A stretch of 64,000 bases of DNA from Spirochaeta sp. (GTDB lineage Bacteria > Spirochaetota > Spirochaetia > DSM-27196 > Alkalispirochaetaceae): assembly GCA_007130865.1 (NCBI GenBank), contig SLRR01000001.1, positions 1 to 64,000 on the forward strand, given 5' to 3'. Positions within the stretch are counted from its first letter, which is position 1; every line of letters starts with the position of its first letter. Below the pieces are notes generated by a model. The model was not told the DNA's origin, searched no databases, and saw only the letters and a program-made list of their open reading frames with translations. Shown one piece after another: positions 1 to 10,840 of the stretch. The translations under genes were made by a program, and so were the position numbers.

Positions 1-850
1 GACGAAGAAACTGTTCGGTAATCGTTCCCGCAGCGCCGAACGCCGTCGTGCTGCCGATCTCCTCGTGGTCGTAGAACACTGCAACCTGGGTATGACCGGC
101 CCCTTTCGCCCGACGAAGCGCCTCCATAACGGTAAAACAACCGGCCAGATTGTCTATACGCGGTGATACCAGAAGACCTGCCGCGGTCACCGTAGCCGGT
201 TCGGTCGGTATCAGGTTCAGTTCCGCCTCCAGGACCTCCTGCGGGTCGACACCCGCGATCTCCGCCATCCTCCCGATCAGCCAATCCTGAGCGGTCTCGG
301 ACGTTCGGATCTCCTCTTCTACCGGCCCGAACAGTGCCGGAAGGTGATCCTGCCGGTTGTACGAGAGATTGTCGTTGACCTCACGGTTGAGGTGGATCGC
401 GAGGTTGGGAATCACCGCCAGGGGCCGTGGAGAATGGACCTGAACGCCTGAGACATCGCCGGAAACGGTCCCGAGTCTTCCTGCGACCGTAAGATCACGG
501 TCCAGCCACGTCGCGAGAATTGGCGATCCGTAAACCTCTACCGGTACCTGTACAAGGGTATCGACGTAACGAGCGGACCGGTGTTTCAACTGTAACCCGG
601 GACTGTCCGTGTGCGCCGCGGCGATAAGGATCCCCCCTTCATGGGGAGGCCGTTCCCCCACGCGGAACGCCAGAACCGTCCCACCGAGACGGAGATAGCG
701 AGTCTCCCCGGGTTGAACAGGTCCTTCCCGGTACGGTGTGAACCCCGATTCCTGGAGAACCGTTTCGATCGAGTCTGCTACGTGAAAACTTGTAACCCCG
801 GTATCAAGAAACCGGCTGATACCCGTTGCGGTTTGTCTGTGCGTTGCCAT
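1..850 (-). CDS. M18 family aminopeptidase (aspartyl aminopeptidase-like), C-terminus outside window
   Basis: Reverse-strand translation from ATG at 850 gives MATHRQTATGISRFLDTGVTSFHVADSIETVLQESGF..., GGILIAAAHTDSPGLQLK, NLAIHLNREVN, VAVFYDHEEIGSTTAFGAAG, all typical M18 motifs; open at the window edge. Confidence 0.85.
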   Translation of the reverse strand, partial: MATHRQTATGISRFLDTGVTSFHVADSIETVLQESGFTPYREGPVQPGETRYLRLGGTVLAFRVGERPPHEGGILIAAAHTDSPGLQLKHRSARYVDTLVQVPVEVYGSPILATWLDRDLTVAGRLGTVSGDVSGVQVHSPRPLAVIPNLAIHLNREVNDNLSYNRQDHLPALFGPVEEEIRTSETAQDWLIGRMAEIAGVDPQEVLEAELNLIPTEPATVTAAGLLVSPRIDNLAGCFTVMEALRRAKGAGHTQVAVFYDHEEIGSTTAFGAAGTITEQFLR

Positions 851-1405
851 CTACCGCGCCCCTCGGTCGTCATTGTCTCCAGGATCATTGCCGATGTCGG
901 GGGAATCCGGATCCACGAATTTCGCTTCCGGATTATCCGCCGGCCGAACGCGCCGCGCTTCATTGAACGGATCGCGATCAGACGACTCGCTTCCATGGAA
1001 CGATTCACGATTAAACGTTCCGGCCACGTGTATTGACCCCTGCGCCGCAGCGCGCCGGATGAACCTGGCGATCACACCCTTGAGAAGGGTTCTTGTAGGA
1101 GGTATCAGCAGCAGAAAACCGAGCACGTCCGTTATAACCCCCGGCGTGATCAGCACCATTCCAGCGAGCAATATGCAGAGTCCGTCGATCATCGCGTCCG
1201 CGGGAAACTCGCCCCGGGCGGTACGGGCCTGTATCGTCTGTAGTACCGAAAAACCTTCCCGCCGCGCCAGGGACGCTCCGACAACGCCCGTAGCCAGAAC
1301 AAGAAGAATTGTCGGTCCCGCACCGATCACCGAACCGATACGAATCAGCAGCCAGAGTTCCACCACGGGGATAACGGTAAATAACAGGAGCAAACGTACA
1401 AACAT
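851..1405 (-). CDS. fxsA: FxsA family membrane protein
   Basis: ORF 184 aa, MFVRLLLLFTVIPVVELWLLIRIGSVIGAGPTILLVLATGVVGASLARREG; classic FxsA N-terminus. Confidence 0.85.
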   Translation of the reverse strand: MFVRLLLLFTVIPVVELWLLIRIGSVIGAGPTILLVLATGVVGASLARREGFSVLQTIQARTARGEFPADAMIDGLCILLAGMVLITPGVITDVLGFLLLIPPTRTLLKGVIARFIRRAAAQGSIHVAGTFNRESFHGSESSDRDPFNEARRVRPADNPEAKFVDPDSPDIGNDPGDNDDRGAR

Positions 1406-1420
1406 ACCTGGACCTCTCGC

Positions 1421-4400
1421 ATGAGAATACCAGAGAGTACCCCCGGGACCAACCCCTGCTTTTCCCTTGTACGGTGTCTACGTGCGGTATATGGTACAAC
1501 GGTGCAGGAACGACGACGCGGGATCGAACCGGGGTTTCGGGTGGTACGGGGAAACTTACTGGAAGATCTGCGGGCTCACCTGGTGACAAGCCTGCGATCG
1601 CAACCGCTGGAACCCCTGGAAGAGGAGACGATTCTCGTTCAAAGCAACGGGATCGCACAGTGGATCAAGTTCTCCCTGGCGGAGACGGATATCGCCATGG
1701 GGATGGACGTAATCCTACCGGCGCGGTTTCAGTGGAAGCTCTACCGTTCCATTCCAGAGGGCGCCGAGATCCCGCGACACTCTCCCTACGACACGGACCG
1801 TCTACTCTGGCGGATCATGCGGCTGCTGCCGAAATTGTTGAAACGGGAGGAGTTTGCCCCGCTGAAACCGTTTCTGGAGTTCCCCCGGGACGATGACCCG
1901 GAGTTTCTGACGCGGTCCCACCAGCTCTCGGCGACGATTGCCGATCTTTTTGACCAGTACCAGGTTTATCGCGCGGATTGGCTTACCGCCTGGGCACGGG
2001 AGGGAGAAGATCCCCTCGGCACCGGTTCTCAGGATGCTCACCGACGCTGGCAGGCGACGCTCTGGAGGGAGCTGGTACAGGATACGCCGGAACCGCTCCG
2101 CATGACCGATCGCGGGACGATCCACCGACGCTTCATGGAGTATCTGGACGGTATTCCGCCGGAGGCCCCTCCGGCGGCGTTTCCCCGACGGGTGATCGTA
2201 TTCGGCATCTCCTCCCTTGCCGAGCAGGTGATTGAGGTGCTGCACGGCATCTCCCGCTTCACGGAGGTGGTTTTCTTCGTTCAGGATCCCTGCCGGTCAC
2301 ACCTTTGGCGGCATCCCCTGCTCACCGCCTGGGGGCGGCAGGGTCGCGACTTTCTGGACCTGCTTCAGGAACGAGTCGGGCCGGACCAGGAGGAAACCGA
2401 GTTCCGGTCTCCCGGTACCGCGACGGTCCTGCAACGGCTGCAGAACGATATTCTGGAAAACAAGGACGCCACTGTTCCTCGCCCGGACGACTCCGGTTCG
2501 GACCGATCCGTGCAGTTCCACGTGGCACACAGTGCACTCCGGGAAGTGGAGATACTGCACGACCGGCTTCTGGACGCGTTAGATTCCGATCCGGACCTTA
2601 ATCCGCGGGATGTTATCGTCATGGTACCGGAGATCAAGCAGTATGGACCCCTGGTGGATGCAGTATTCGGTCGCCTCCGCCGGGACGATCCCCGTTTCAT
2701 ACCCTACAGCGTCTCCGACCGAGGAGAAAACGAGCCGGACCGGATCACCCTGGCGGTTGAAACCTTGCTCGGCCTGCCACGGTCCCGGGTAACGCTGGAA
2801 GACGTCGGTACTCTGCTGGAGGTTCCAGCCGTTCACCGCCGATACGGCCTCTCCGCCGGGGAGGTGGAGGCGATCGTCCCGCGCCTGGCAGACGCCGGTG
2901 TACGCTGGGGTTTACACGGCGATCACCGGGAAACGTTCGGTGTGCCCGCCGGTTGTGACCGAAACACCTGGCGTTTCGGCCTGCAGCGTATCCTCCTGGG
3001 ATACGCCCTGGGAGAAGAGGCGGAATGGAATGGTGTAGTCGCTCTGGAAGGTGTAGGAAGCGCGACGGGAGATACGGCGGGGCGCGTGTTCGACCTGGTG
3101 GACGACCTGGAACGGTACCGCCGGGAACTCGACGTGATGCGTCCCCCGGGGGAATGGACCGTTCTACTCAGAACGATGCTGGAACGTTTTTTCCTTATGG
3201 AAGACCAGGAAGAGTTGCAGCGATTGGACGCATTCTACCGGGCGTTGCAGGTCTGGGAAGACGCGTGTACGGAAGCTGATTTCCACACTCCCCTGCCCGT
3301 CGGCGTGGTGCGCGATGCCTGGCTCGCCCATGCGGAGCCAACAAACCTGCAGCGGCGGTTCCTCGGCGGATCCGTGACGTTTGCCACGCTCATGCCCATG
3401 AGGGCGATTCCCTTCCGTATGGTATGCCTGCTGGGAATGAACGACGGAGATTATCCGCGACAGACCACCGGGCCCGGATTTGATTTGATGAAAGCCGTCG
3501 ACGGGTTCCGCCGGGGCGATCGATCCCGTCGGGAGGACGACCGGTATCTCTTTCTCGAGGCGCTCCTCTCCGCCCGGAATCGGTTGTACGTGAGCTGGAT
3601 CGGGCGCTCGATAAGCGATAACAGCGAGAGACCCGCATCGGTCCTGGTGGGACAGTTGCGGGACCACCTCGAGATCGACGGTGTCGACCCGGAAGAGATC
3701 ACCACGGACCATCCCCTTCAACCGTTCGCTCCGGCGTATTTTTCCAGGGAGGGTCCGCTTTTCACGTACGCCCACGAGTGGATCCCCCGCCCCGGGAGAA
3801 CCGTCTCTGCTCTCCCGCAGGGCGATCAGACGGTGACGTGGCCCGCGCAACCCTCTCCGTCCGGGCAGCCGCCGTCCACGCCGGCGGCCACACCATCGTC
3901 CACGCCGCAAATCACCACCGATCGATACACCGTTGAACCGAGGGTGATCCGCCTGCGGGATCTCCTGAACTTTCTCCGGAACCCGCCGGAACTCTTTTTT
4001 CATGAAGCGCTCAGGGTACGGTTCGCCGCGCTGCAGGAGCGGGAGCTGCCCCGGGACGAACCGTTCGATCCGGACTCGCTGGAAGCGTGGCAGCTCAAGA
4101 ATGATCTGCTCCGACACGCTCTGGAGGACCCTGACCGATCTACAGAGGAGCACCTGTGCCGGCTGACGCGGTCGGGACGGATCGCTTTGCCGCCGTTCGA
4201 AGACGTGGTTGAGCAGAAACTTCTGCGGGCAACGGAGGGAATCATCCGCCGCTATCGGGAGGAATCGGAACCGGTGAAGAACGCCGTTCCTTTCAGCCGA
4301 ACCGTTTCAATCCGCTCCTCGGACGGTTCGGTAACACTGGAAGACGTCGTACCGGAGTTGAAGGAAGGCTCCGATGGGATGATCCGGAGGATCTTCGTGA

Positions 4401-4864
4401 GTCCTTCACGCGTTCATGACGGGCACGGCTCGTATCGCTGGGAAAAGCTTCTCTCCTGGTGGCCCGCGCACCTGGCCTCACAATACGAAAACGGACCGGT
4501 ACTGACAGTGATCGTCGCGGCGAACGGTACCGTTACGCTTCCGCCGATCGGCCCTACCCGGGCAGCACCGGTGCTCCAGGATCTGATAGACGCCTGGAGC
4601 GAAGCGGTCCTGACCCCGCTTCCCGTATCGGTGCGTGCGGGATGCGCCTGGGTCACGGCGTATACCGGAGATGAGCATTCCCGGGAGACCGCGGAGAAGA
4701 AAGCGCGGGATGCCCTGACCGGGACGTTCAACCGTGACGGCGAGTACCGGGAAAACGAGTACCTGCGGCGCCTCGTTCCGGATCCGCTGAGTCTGGTGGG
4801 ATCGGACGATTTCGTATGTGCCGCGGAACGTCTTTACCGGCCGCTGACGGAGGTGTTCACGTGA
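1421..4864 (+). CDS. recC: Exodeoxyribonuclease V subunit gamma (RecC); true start probably downstream of 1421
   Basis: VRGNLLEDLRAHLVTSL...ETILVQSNGIAQWIKFSLAE; MRAIPFRMVCLLGMNDGDYPR; followed directly by recB and recD. Confidence 0.9.
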   Translation: MRIPESTPGTNPCFSLVRCLRAVYGTTVQERRRGIEPGFRVVRGNLLEDLRAHLVTSLRSQPLEPLEEETILVQSNGIAQWIKFSLAETDIAMGMDVILPARFQWKLYRSIPEGAEIPRHSPYDTDRLLWRIMRLLPKLLKREEFAPLKPFLEFPRDDDPEFLTRSHQLSATIADLFDQYQVYRADWLTAWAREGEDPLGTGSQDAHRRWQATLWRELVQDTPEPLRMTDRGTIHRRFMEYLDGIPPEAPPAAFPRRVIVFGISSLAEQVIEVLHGISRFTEVVFFVQDPCRSHLWRHPLLTAWGRQGRDFLDLLQERVGPDQEETEFRSPGTATVLQRLQNDILENKDATVPRPDDSGSDRSVQFHVAHSALREVEILHDRLLDALDSDPDLNPRDVIVMVPEIKQYGPLVDAVFGRLRRDDPRFIPYSVSDRGENEPDRITLAVETLLGLPRSRVTLEDVGTLLEVPAVHRRYGLSAGEVEAIVPRLADAGVRWGLHGDHRETFGVPAGCDRNTWRFGLQRILLGYALGEEAEWNGVVALEGVGSATGDTAGRVFDLVDDLERYRRELDVMRPPGEWTVLLRTMLERFFLMEDQEELQRLDAFYRALQVWEDACTEADFHTPLPVGVVRDAWLAHAEPTNLQRRFLGGSVTFATLMPMRAIPFRMVCLLGMNDGDYPRQTTGPGFDLMKAVDGFRRGDRSRREDDRYLFLEALLSARNRLYVSWIGRSISDNSERPASVLVGQLRDHLEIDGVDPEEITTDHPLQPFAPAYFSREGPLFTYAHEWIPRPGRTVSALPQGDQTVTWPAQPSPSGQPPSTPAATPSSTPQITTDRYTVEPRVIRLRDLLNFLRNPPELFFHEALRVRFAALQERELPRDEPFDPDSLEAWQLKNDLLRHALEDPDRSTEEHLCRLTRSGRIALPPFEDVVEQKLLRATEGIIRRYREESEPVKNAVPFSRTVSIRSSDGSVTLEDVVPELKEGSDGMIRRIFVSPSRVHDGHGSYRWEKLLSWWPAHLASQYENGPVLTVIVAANGTVTLPPIGPTRAAPVLQDLIDAWSEAVLTPLPVSVRAGCAWVTAYTGDEHSRETAEKKARDALTGTFNRDGEYRENEYLRRLVPDPLSLVGSDDFVCAAERLYRPLTEVFT

Positions 4865-7800
4865 TACCCGGGACACTCGATATTTCCACAGTTCCACTTC
4901 ACGGGACCCGGCTGATCGAAGCCAGCGCCGGTACCGGAAAGACCTATACGATCACGCAGCTCTATCTGAGACTGGTACTCGGCCACGGAGACGAGCAGAA
5001 TCGTTTTCCGCGACCGCTGGCGCCGTCGCAGATCCTGGTAATCACGTTTGCGGAAGCGGCCAAACTAGAGCTGCGGGACCGGATTCGGCTTCGACTGAAC
5101 CGGGGCGCGGCGTACTTCCGTGGTCACGCAACGGAGGATACGGAGCTGCAGAAGATCTCCGAGACATGGTCCCGCGATCAGCGGGAGGAAGCGGCAAAGC
5201 GCCTGGAAAACGCCTCGGAATCGATGGACGAAGCGACGATCTTCACGATTCACGGATGGTGCCTTCGGACGCTTCGGCGTTACGCCTACGAGAGCGGGAT
5301 CGGCGACGCCCGGGACATAGGTGATGATTCCCGCGACCTCCTTGCCGAAGTTGTGCGCGATTACTGGCGCAGCACGTTTTACCGTGTTTCCCCCGACCAC
5401 GCCGCCGTACTTACGGAGGTCTTTCCGGATCCGGATGCGCTTCTCCAGGCGATTCAGCCGCTCCTCGTTCCGGTAACGGGCGAACCCAGATACGGTGATA
5501 CTCCAAGAGCGGTACCGGACGAACTCGAACCTATCCTGGAAAAGGCACGACGGGAACTGGAAGAGTGCCGGCGCCTCAACGGAGAAGCGCGTGCTCTGTG
5601 GAGGGGCAACGAGGAAACGTTGCAACAGATCCTCCAGGACCTGCGGGAGTACATGAACAAACAAACGTTCAAAAACTGTGACCGGGACGAGGTCTTTGCG
5701 GGGTGGCTCGATGAGATCCGTCGCTGGGCCCGGGGAGAAGATGATCCGGAAGATCCTCCCGCGATCCTGAGAAAACTCGCACCGGAACGGATACGCCTGA
5801 AAAAAGGAGCCTCGCCGCCGGATCACGCGTTCTTTACAATCCTGGGCGAATGGATAGCCGCGGTGGACGTCCGGGATACACGGGAGCTCGCCACGGACGT
5901 TATGCTCCACGCGGCGACGACGGTACGCCGGCTCTACGAGGAGGAGAAGCTCCAACGGTACCTGGTTGATTTCAACGATATGCTCACTTTACTCGACCGG
6001 GCGCTCCGGGACGACCGGGACGGAAATCTCCGCCGGGCGATCCGTGAAGAGTCTCCTGTGGTTCTGGTGGACGAGTTCCAGGATACCGATGAAGTTCAGT
6101 ACCGGATTCTCGACGCACTGTACGGTGTCGGCGGGGACGATCGAAATACGGGACTCTTTCTGATCGGCGACCCCAAGCAGGCGATCTACCGATTCCGCGG
6201 CGCGGATATCTACTCCTACCTCCGAGCTCGTCGTGCCGCGCGGGGACGCCAGTATTCCCTGACAACGAACTACCGGTCGCGACCGGAGCTTATCAACGCG
6301 GTGAACCAGCTTCTATCCGTGGCGGACCGACATCCCCGGGGAGCGTTCCTCTTCGGATCCGGTGAAACCGGAGAGGTACCGTTTATCCCCGTCCAGCCCC
6401 GACCGTCGACTCAATCCTCCGGGAAGTCCCCCTTGATTCTTGACGGTGCTCCCGCACCGCCGCTCACGATCTGGGTGACTCCGGAGGACCAGGAGACCGT
6501 TCAGACCGGGGCGTTTCGGGAGCTTGTGGCGGAACAGACCGCGCGATCGATCGCGCGATGGCTCGGTCCCGGGCGGTCCCTCCGACACGGAGAGAGCGGT
6601 AGTGTCCCGCTGGAGCCGCAGGATGTCGCGGTACTCGTCCGTTCGCGGACCGAGGCCGACGCTATTCTCGCGGCGTTTCGCCGGTATGGTATTACCGGGG
6701 TATACCTGTCCGCCCGGGATTCGGTGTTCGAGTCGCCGGAGGCGAGAGATATTCTCTTCTGGTTGCGGGCATGCCTGGACCCGGGTGATACGCAGCATGT
6801 GAGGTCGGCGCTTGCCACGCCGTCCCTGGGCCTCTCTCTGGAGGAGCTTCGGAGCTCCGCCGGCGACACACTTCTGGAGGAACTCCACGCGGACCGGTTT
6901 ACCCGTTACCACGATCTGCTCGTGCACGACGGTCCGCTCCCGGCGATCCGAGCGCTCATGCACGATTACCACGTGCCGTCGAACCTTCTGGCCCGGGAAG
7001 ATGGAGAGCGGGCTCTCACCAACGCCCTGCATCTGGCGGAATGGCTGCACCAGAGCGCAGCCACCGTGGAGGCGCCCCGCGAACTGGTGCGACTTCTGGC
7101 GGAACGGATCGACGATCCTCGGGAAGAACAGGTGCTCCGGCTCGAACGGGATGATCGCTGCGTGCGGGTGGTGACGATTTTCAAGGCAAAGGGGCTCGAA
7201 TACAACGTGGTGGTAGCGCCGTTTCTCTGTCTTCCTCCCCCTGCTCCGGGTAGAAACAACGCATCCCGCGTACCGAAACCAGTGGTTTGGCACGAGGAAA
7301 ACAACGGGCGGGTCATGGAGTTCCGGTTGGAGAAAGCGCCTCGGGCGATCGAGGCGCTGGAAGGAGAACTCCTGAGCGAGGAAATGCGCCTCTTTTATGT
7401 GGCGATCACGCGCGCTCGGGACGCTGTGTTTCTCGCGGTAGCGCCGGTGACGCAGGGAAGAAGCAAGACACCGGCGATACATACCAGTGGTTTCGGATAC
7501 CTGCTCTCCGGCGGCAATCGGTTTGAGACCGGCCGGGAGGTTTACGGTACGGTTCGAGCCCTGACCGGGGACACCGGCACGATCGTGCTGGAAAGGATGA
7601 TCCCGGAAGGAGCTCCCGCGCCAAAGGAGATAACGGGCCGTAACCCCGCGGGAGTCGCGCCCCCGGAGTATCACGTCCGCGAACCACGGCGAACACACCA
7701 TGAACGCTGGTGGATCGCGAGTTATACAGCCCTTGGCGCGTGCCGCCGGAAGCACGCGGAACGGGACCCGTATCCGCCGGAACCGGAAAGGCCCGATCAG

Positions 7801-8616
7801 GAAGTGGTGGCGGAGGAACTGGAACCGACCGTCCCCGGGACCACGCTCGGGACCGATCCGGGTTATCAGCCGGTAGCCGCAGCGGGTATACACCGTTTTC
7901 CCGCCGGTGCGCGCGCCGGGACGTTTCTGCACGATCTGATCGAGGAGTTTGCCCGGGAAGGTTTTCCAGGAATCGCATCGGACCGGGAAAGCCGGGAAAC
8001 GCTCATTCTCACGGCGTGCCGCTCTCGCGGGTGGGAGGAGTGGTTTCCGGTGGTCCGCGACTGGACTTTGGACTTTCTTCAGACTCCCCGGGTTCTGCCC
8101 GACAGGGACACTGCTTTCACTATAGCCGAGCTCTCCTCGTACCGGGCGGAGATGGAGTTCCTTTTCGAGAGCCGCCGCGTGAAGCTTGAAAAGCTCGACG
8201 GGATCGTGCGTCGGGCCGTGCTTCCCGGAGCCGAACGACCGGAGTGGACCTCCCCGGTAATGAACGGACTTTTCAAGGGATTCATAGACCTCGTCTTTCA
8301 GGTGGGAGACCGGTATTACCTCGCGGACTGGAAATCCAATCGCCTGGGCCAGGAGGACGAGGCGTATCGACAGGAACAACTGGCCGCCGCGTTTTTGGAC
8401 AAGCGGTACGACCTGCAGCTCGCGCTGTATATCCTGGCATTACACCGTCACCTGCGCGCACGAATCCCCGACTACGACTACGACCGGCATCTGGGAGGCG
8501 CGATTTTTGTGTTTCTCCGTGGCACCGGCGCGGAGACACGGGGATCTCTCTTCTCACGTCCGGAGCGATCGGTCCTGGAGGAACTGGACGAGCTTTTCCG
8601 GGGAGGATCACGATGA
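4861..8616 (+). CDS. recB: Exodeoxyribonuclease V subunit beta (RecB), likely GTG start overlapping the recC stop
   Basis: IEASAGTGKTYTITQLYLRL, VVLVDEFQDTDEVQYRIL, GDPKQAIYRFRGADIYSYL, C-terminal nuclease GFIDLVFQVGDRYYLADWKSN. Confidence 0.93.
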   Translation: MIPGTLDISTVPLHGTRLIEASAGTGKTYTITQLYLRLVLGHGDEQNRFPRPLAPSQILVITFAEAAKLELRDRIRLRLNRGAAYFRGHATEDTELQKISETWSRDQREEAAKRLENASESMDEATIFTIHGWCLRTLRRYAYESGIGDARDIGDDSRDLLAEVVRDYWRSTFYRVSPDHAAVLTEVFPDPDALLQAIQPLLVPVTGEPRYGDTPRAVPDELEPILEKARRELEECRRLNGEARALWRGNEETLQQILQDLREYMNKQTFKNCDRDEVFAGWLDEIRRWARGEDDPEDPPAILRKLAPERIRLKKGASPPDHAFFTILGEWIAAVDVRDTRELATDVMLHAATTVRRLYEEEKLQRYLVDFNDMLTLLDRALRDDRDGNLRRAIREESPVVLVDEFQDTDEVQYRILDALYGVGGDDRNTGLFLIGDPKQAIYRFRGADIYSYLRARRAARGRQYSLTTNYRSRPELINAVNQLLSVADRHPRGAFLFGSGETGEVPFIPVQPRPSTQSSGKSPLILDGAPAPPLTIWVTPEDQETVQTGAFRELVAEQTARSIARWLGPGRSLRHGESGSVPLEPQDVAVLVRSRTEADAILAAFRRYGITGVYLSARDSVFESPEARDILFWLRACLDPGDTQHVRSALATPSLGLSLEELRSSAGDTLLEELHADRFTRYHDLLVHDGPLPAIRALMHDYHVPSNLLAREDGERALTNALHLAEWLHQSAATVEAPRELVRLLAERIDDPREEQVLRLERDDRCVRVVTIFKAKGLEYNVVVAPFLCLPPPAPGRNNASRVPKPVVWHEENNGRVMEFRLEKAPRAIEALEGELLSEEMRLFYVAITRARDAVFLAVAPVTQGRSKTPAIHTSGFGYLLSGGNRFETGREVYGTVRALTGDTGTIVLERMIPEGAPAPKEITGRNPAGVAPPEYHVREPRRTHHERWWIASYTALGACRRKHAERDPYPPEPERPDQEVVAEELEPTVPGTTLGTDPGYQPVAAAGIHRFPAGARAGTFLHDLIEEFAREGFPGIASDRESRETLILTACRSRGWEEWFPVVRDWTLDFLQTPRVLPDRDTAFTIAELSSYRAEMEFLFESRRVKLEKLDGIVRRAVLPGAERPEWTSPVMNGLFKGFIDLVFQVGDRYYLADWKSNRLGQEDEAYRQEQLAAAFLDKRYDLQLALYILALHRHLRARIPDYDYDRHLGGAIFVFLRGTGAETRGSLFSRPERSVLEELDELFRGGSR

Positions 8617-10601
8617 CGCACATCCAAAATCCGCGCTCGTTGCTCGACCGCTGGGTGAAAGCAGAGCGGCTCCGTCCAATAGATCGAGCGTTTGCGCGTT
8701 TTCTCCAGGAAGCACACCCCGAAGCCTCTCCCCTGCTCATCGTCGCCGCGGCGCAGACCAGCTTCCTGAGTGGCCACGGTCACACGTGCCTGGATATCGA
8801 CTCGGTCACCGCCGTCGAGGATGAACCGGAAGAGCCACAGGAGCCGGGCCAGGTTCCTGACGTCGCGGACAGTACCGATGCGGTAAACGCCACACCCTCG
8901 GGAGTTCTCGCCGCGGCCGTTCGGGAGCACCTGCTGAACGCTCTGAGATTTCCCGCGCTCACGGCCACCACCGGCGACGCACCCCTGGCGTTCGTGGACG
9001 GCGCGCGTCCGCGGCTGTACCTGAAACGTCATTATCGTAATGAGCAAACGATACGCCGCCACGTAATGCACCGGATCGGAGAAACGTCGAACACCACGAA
9101 CGCCGGCGCGGTGAGAGCAGTCCTGGAGCGACTGTTCACTGAGAATCGGACTGGGGAGACACCGGACTGGGCAGGAATCGCCTGTTCTCTGGCACTGCGG
9201 TCCCTTTTTTCCGTCGTTACCGGGGGGCCGGGCACGGGAAAAACCACGGTGGTGGTTCGGATCCTGGCGGCGATCTTCCTCCTGGAAGGGACGTGTCGTG
9301 TCCGACTTGCCGCTCCCACGGGAAAAGCGGCAACACGCCTGCAGGATTCGATCCGGACGCAGCTGCCCGCTATGCCCGCGGAAGTACGAGACGCGATCCC
9401 GCAAACGGTTACCACGATCCACAAACTTCTCGGCGTGGACGGCCGGCGGGGAACGGCACGCTATCACGCCGGATCTACCCTGCCGGCAGATGTGGTTGTT
9501 ATCGACGAAGCGTCGATGATCGACGTGGAACTCACAGCACGGCTGCTGGAAGCGATCCCGGAACGGTGCCGGGTGATACTGCTGGGAGACAAGGATCAGC
9601 TCGCGTCGGTGGAAGCCGGAGCGGTCCTGGCGGATCTCTGCCTTCACGCTGAGGAAGGACGGTATACCGGCGAAACCGTACGCTGGGTGGAAGAAGCCAC
9701 CGGAGAATCGATCCCCCACCAGATGAGGTCCGAGAACGGCGGTCCCCTGGACCAGGCCGTCGCAATGCTGCGGTACAGTCACCGCTTCTCCCGGACCGGT
9801 GGCATCGGCGTGCCCGCCGAGGCGATACGCTCCGGCAACGCCACCGGCGTTCCCCGGGGTGAGGCGCCGGGGTTTGGTCGACTTCCCGTGGACGGAACGC
9901 GGGACGAACGGTTCCGTCGTCTACTGGAGGCGTTCGAGATACCCGTGTCGCGAGCCGTAGCGGGGCCGCCGCAGAACGCAGACGCGGGAGCGCTCGACGC
10001 GTGGGCGCTGGAAATTCTGCGTGATTACGGTACGGTCCGGGCGCTCTGCGCGATACGGGAAGGCCCCTGGGGCGTGTACCGGGTTAATGAGATGATCAGG
10101 ATCCTGCTTCAACGATCGGATATCGTTCCGGAAGGCCCTGAGTGGTATCCCGGCCGGCCGGTGATCGTGACGCGGAACGACTACCGTTTGAATCTGATGA
10201 ACGGAGACGTGGGCGTGGCGCTTCCTCTACCGGGAGGCTTGCGCGTTGCTTTTGAAGGGAACGTCCACCGACCCGTGCGGTGGGTGCTTCCGCGGCGGTT
10301 ACAGGCGGTGGAGACGGTATTCGCCATGACCGTACACAAGTCACAAGGATCGGAGTTTGAACGGGTGGTTCTGGTGCTGCCCGATCGTGACGTACCGGTC
10401 CTGACGCGGGAGTTGATCTATACCGGAATCACCCGGGCCCGCTCGGAGGTGACCCTGGTCGAGCCGGATCCGACTGTCCTGGAAAAAGGTGTCCGCCGAG
10501 GGGTAACCCGCGCCGGCGGACTGGGGGTGTTGCTTCACGATGAAGATTACGATCCGCTAACGACGGTTAGCAGACTGACGGATCGCACAATAGTGGATTA
10601 G
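8613..10601 (+). CDS. recD: Exodeoxyribonuclease V subunit alpha (RecD)
   Basis: ATG at 8613 (MTHIQNPRSLLDRWVKAERLRPIDRAFARFLQE), VVTGGPGTGKTTVVVRILAA, DEASMIDVELTARLLEAIP, TVHKSQGSEFERVVLVLP. Confidence 0.92.
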   Translation: MTHIQNPRSLLDRWVKAERLRPIDRAFARFLQEAHPEASPLLIVAAAQTSFLSGHGHTCLDIDSVTAVEDEPEEPQEPGQVPDVADSTDAVNATPSGVLAAAVREHLLNALRFPALTATTGDAPLAFVDGARPRLYLKRHYRNEQTIRRHVMHRIGETSNTTNAGAVRAVLERLFTENRTGETPDWAGIACSLALRSLFSVVTGGPGTGKTTVVVRILAAIFLLEGTCRVRLAAPTGKAATRLQDSIRTQLPAMPAEVRDAIPQTVTTIHKLLGVDGRRGTARYHAGSTLPADVVVIDEASMIDVELTARLLEAIPERCRVILLGDKDQLASVEAGAVLADLCLHAEEGRYTGETVRWVEEATGESIPHQMRSENGGPLDQAVAMLRYSHRFSRTGGIGVPAEAIRSGNATGVPRGEAPGFGRLPVDGTRDERFRRLLEAFEIPVSRAVAGPPQNADAGALDAWALEILRDYGTVRALCAIREGPWGVYRVNEMIRILLQRSDIVPEGPEWYPGRPVIVTRNDYRLNLMNGDVGVALPLPGGLRVAFEGNVHRPVRWVLPRRLQAVETVFAMTVHKSQGSEFERVVLVLPDRDVPVLTRELIYTGITRARSEVTLVEPDPTVLEKGVRRGVTRAGGLGVLLHDEDYDPLTTVSRLTDRTIVD

Positions 10602-10615
10602 CGTAAACGCGAAGA

Positions 10616-10659
10616 AAGGAAAAGACCCCGGGACCACGCTTTCACGCGAACCCGGGGTC
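10616..10659 (-). terminator. Rho-independent terminator of tRNA-Val(TAC)
   Basis: GACCCCGGG (10624-10632) / CCCGGGGTC (10651-10659) stem; minus strand continues TTTTCCTTTC. Confidence 0.7.
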
Positions 10660-10669
10660 CATTTAAACG

Positions 10670-10742
<73 letters not shown>

Positions 10743-10753
10743 GGAACGACCGG

Positions 10754-10782
10754 AATGTAGCATGCTCGCCGGGAAGCGTCAA
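10754..10782 (-). promoter_or_regulatory. Predicted sigma70-type promoter of tRNA-Val(TAC): TTGACG-17-TACATT
   Basis: cgtcaa at 10777-10782, aatgta at 10754-10759, 17-nt spacer. Confidence 0.5.
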
Positions 10783-10840
10783 TCACCGCTCGCTCCGGTC
10801 TGTAACAACTCCCCCCGGCTATGATAACATCGCCCCGTTT

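Noticed and set aside
3164-4153. 329-aa open frame antisense to recC
   Set aside because: Within a confident recC; no protein-family signal.
6313-8379. 688-aa open frame antisense to recB
   Set aside because: The sense strand has clear RecB motifs throughout; long antisense frames are expected in GC-rich codon-biased genes, and the antisense protein has no recognisable motifs.
8244-8612. N-terminal extension of the RecD ORF upstream of ATG 8613
   Set aside because: It overlaps the recB nuclease domain in another frame and is Arg/Gly/Pro-rich; RecD-like sequence starts at MTHIQNPRSLLDRW.
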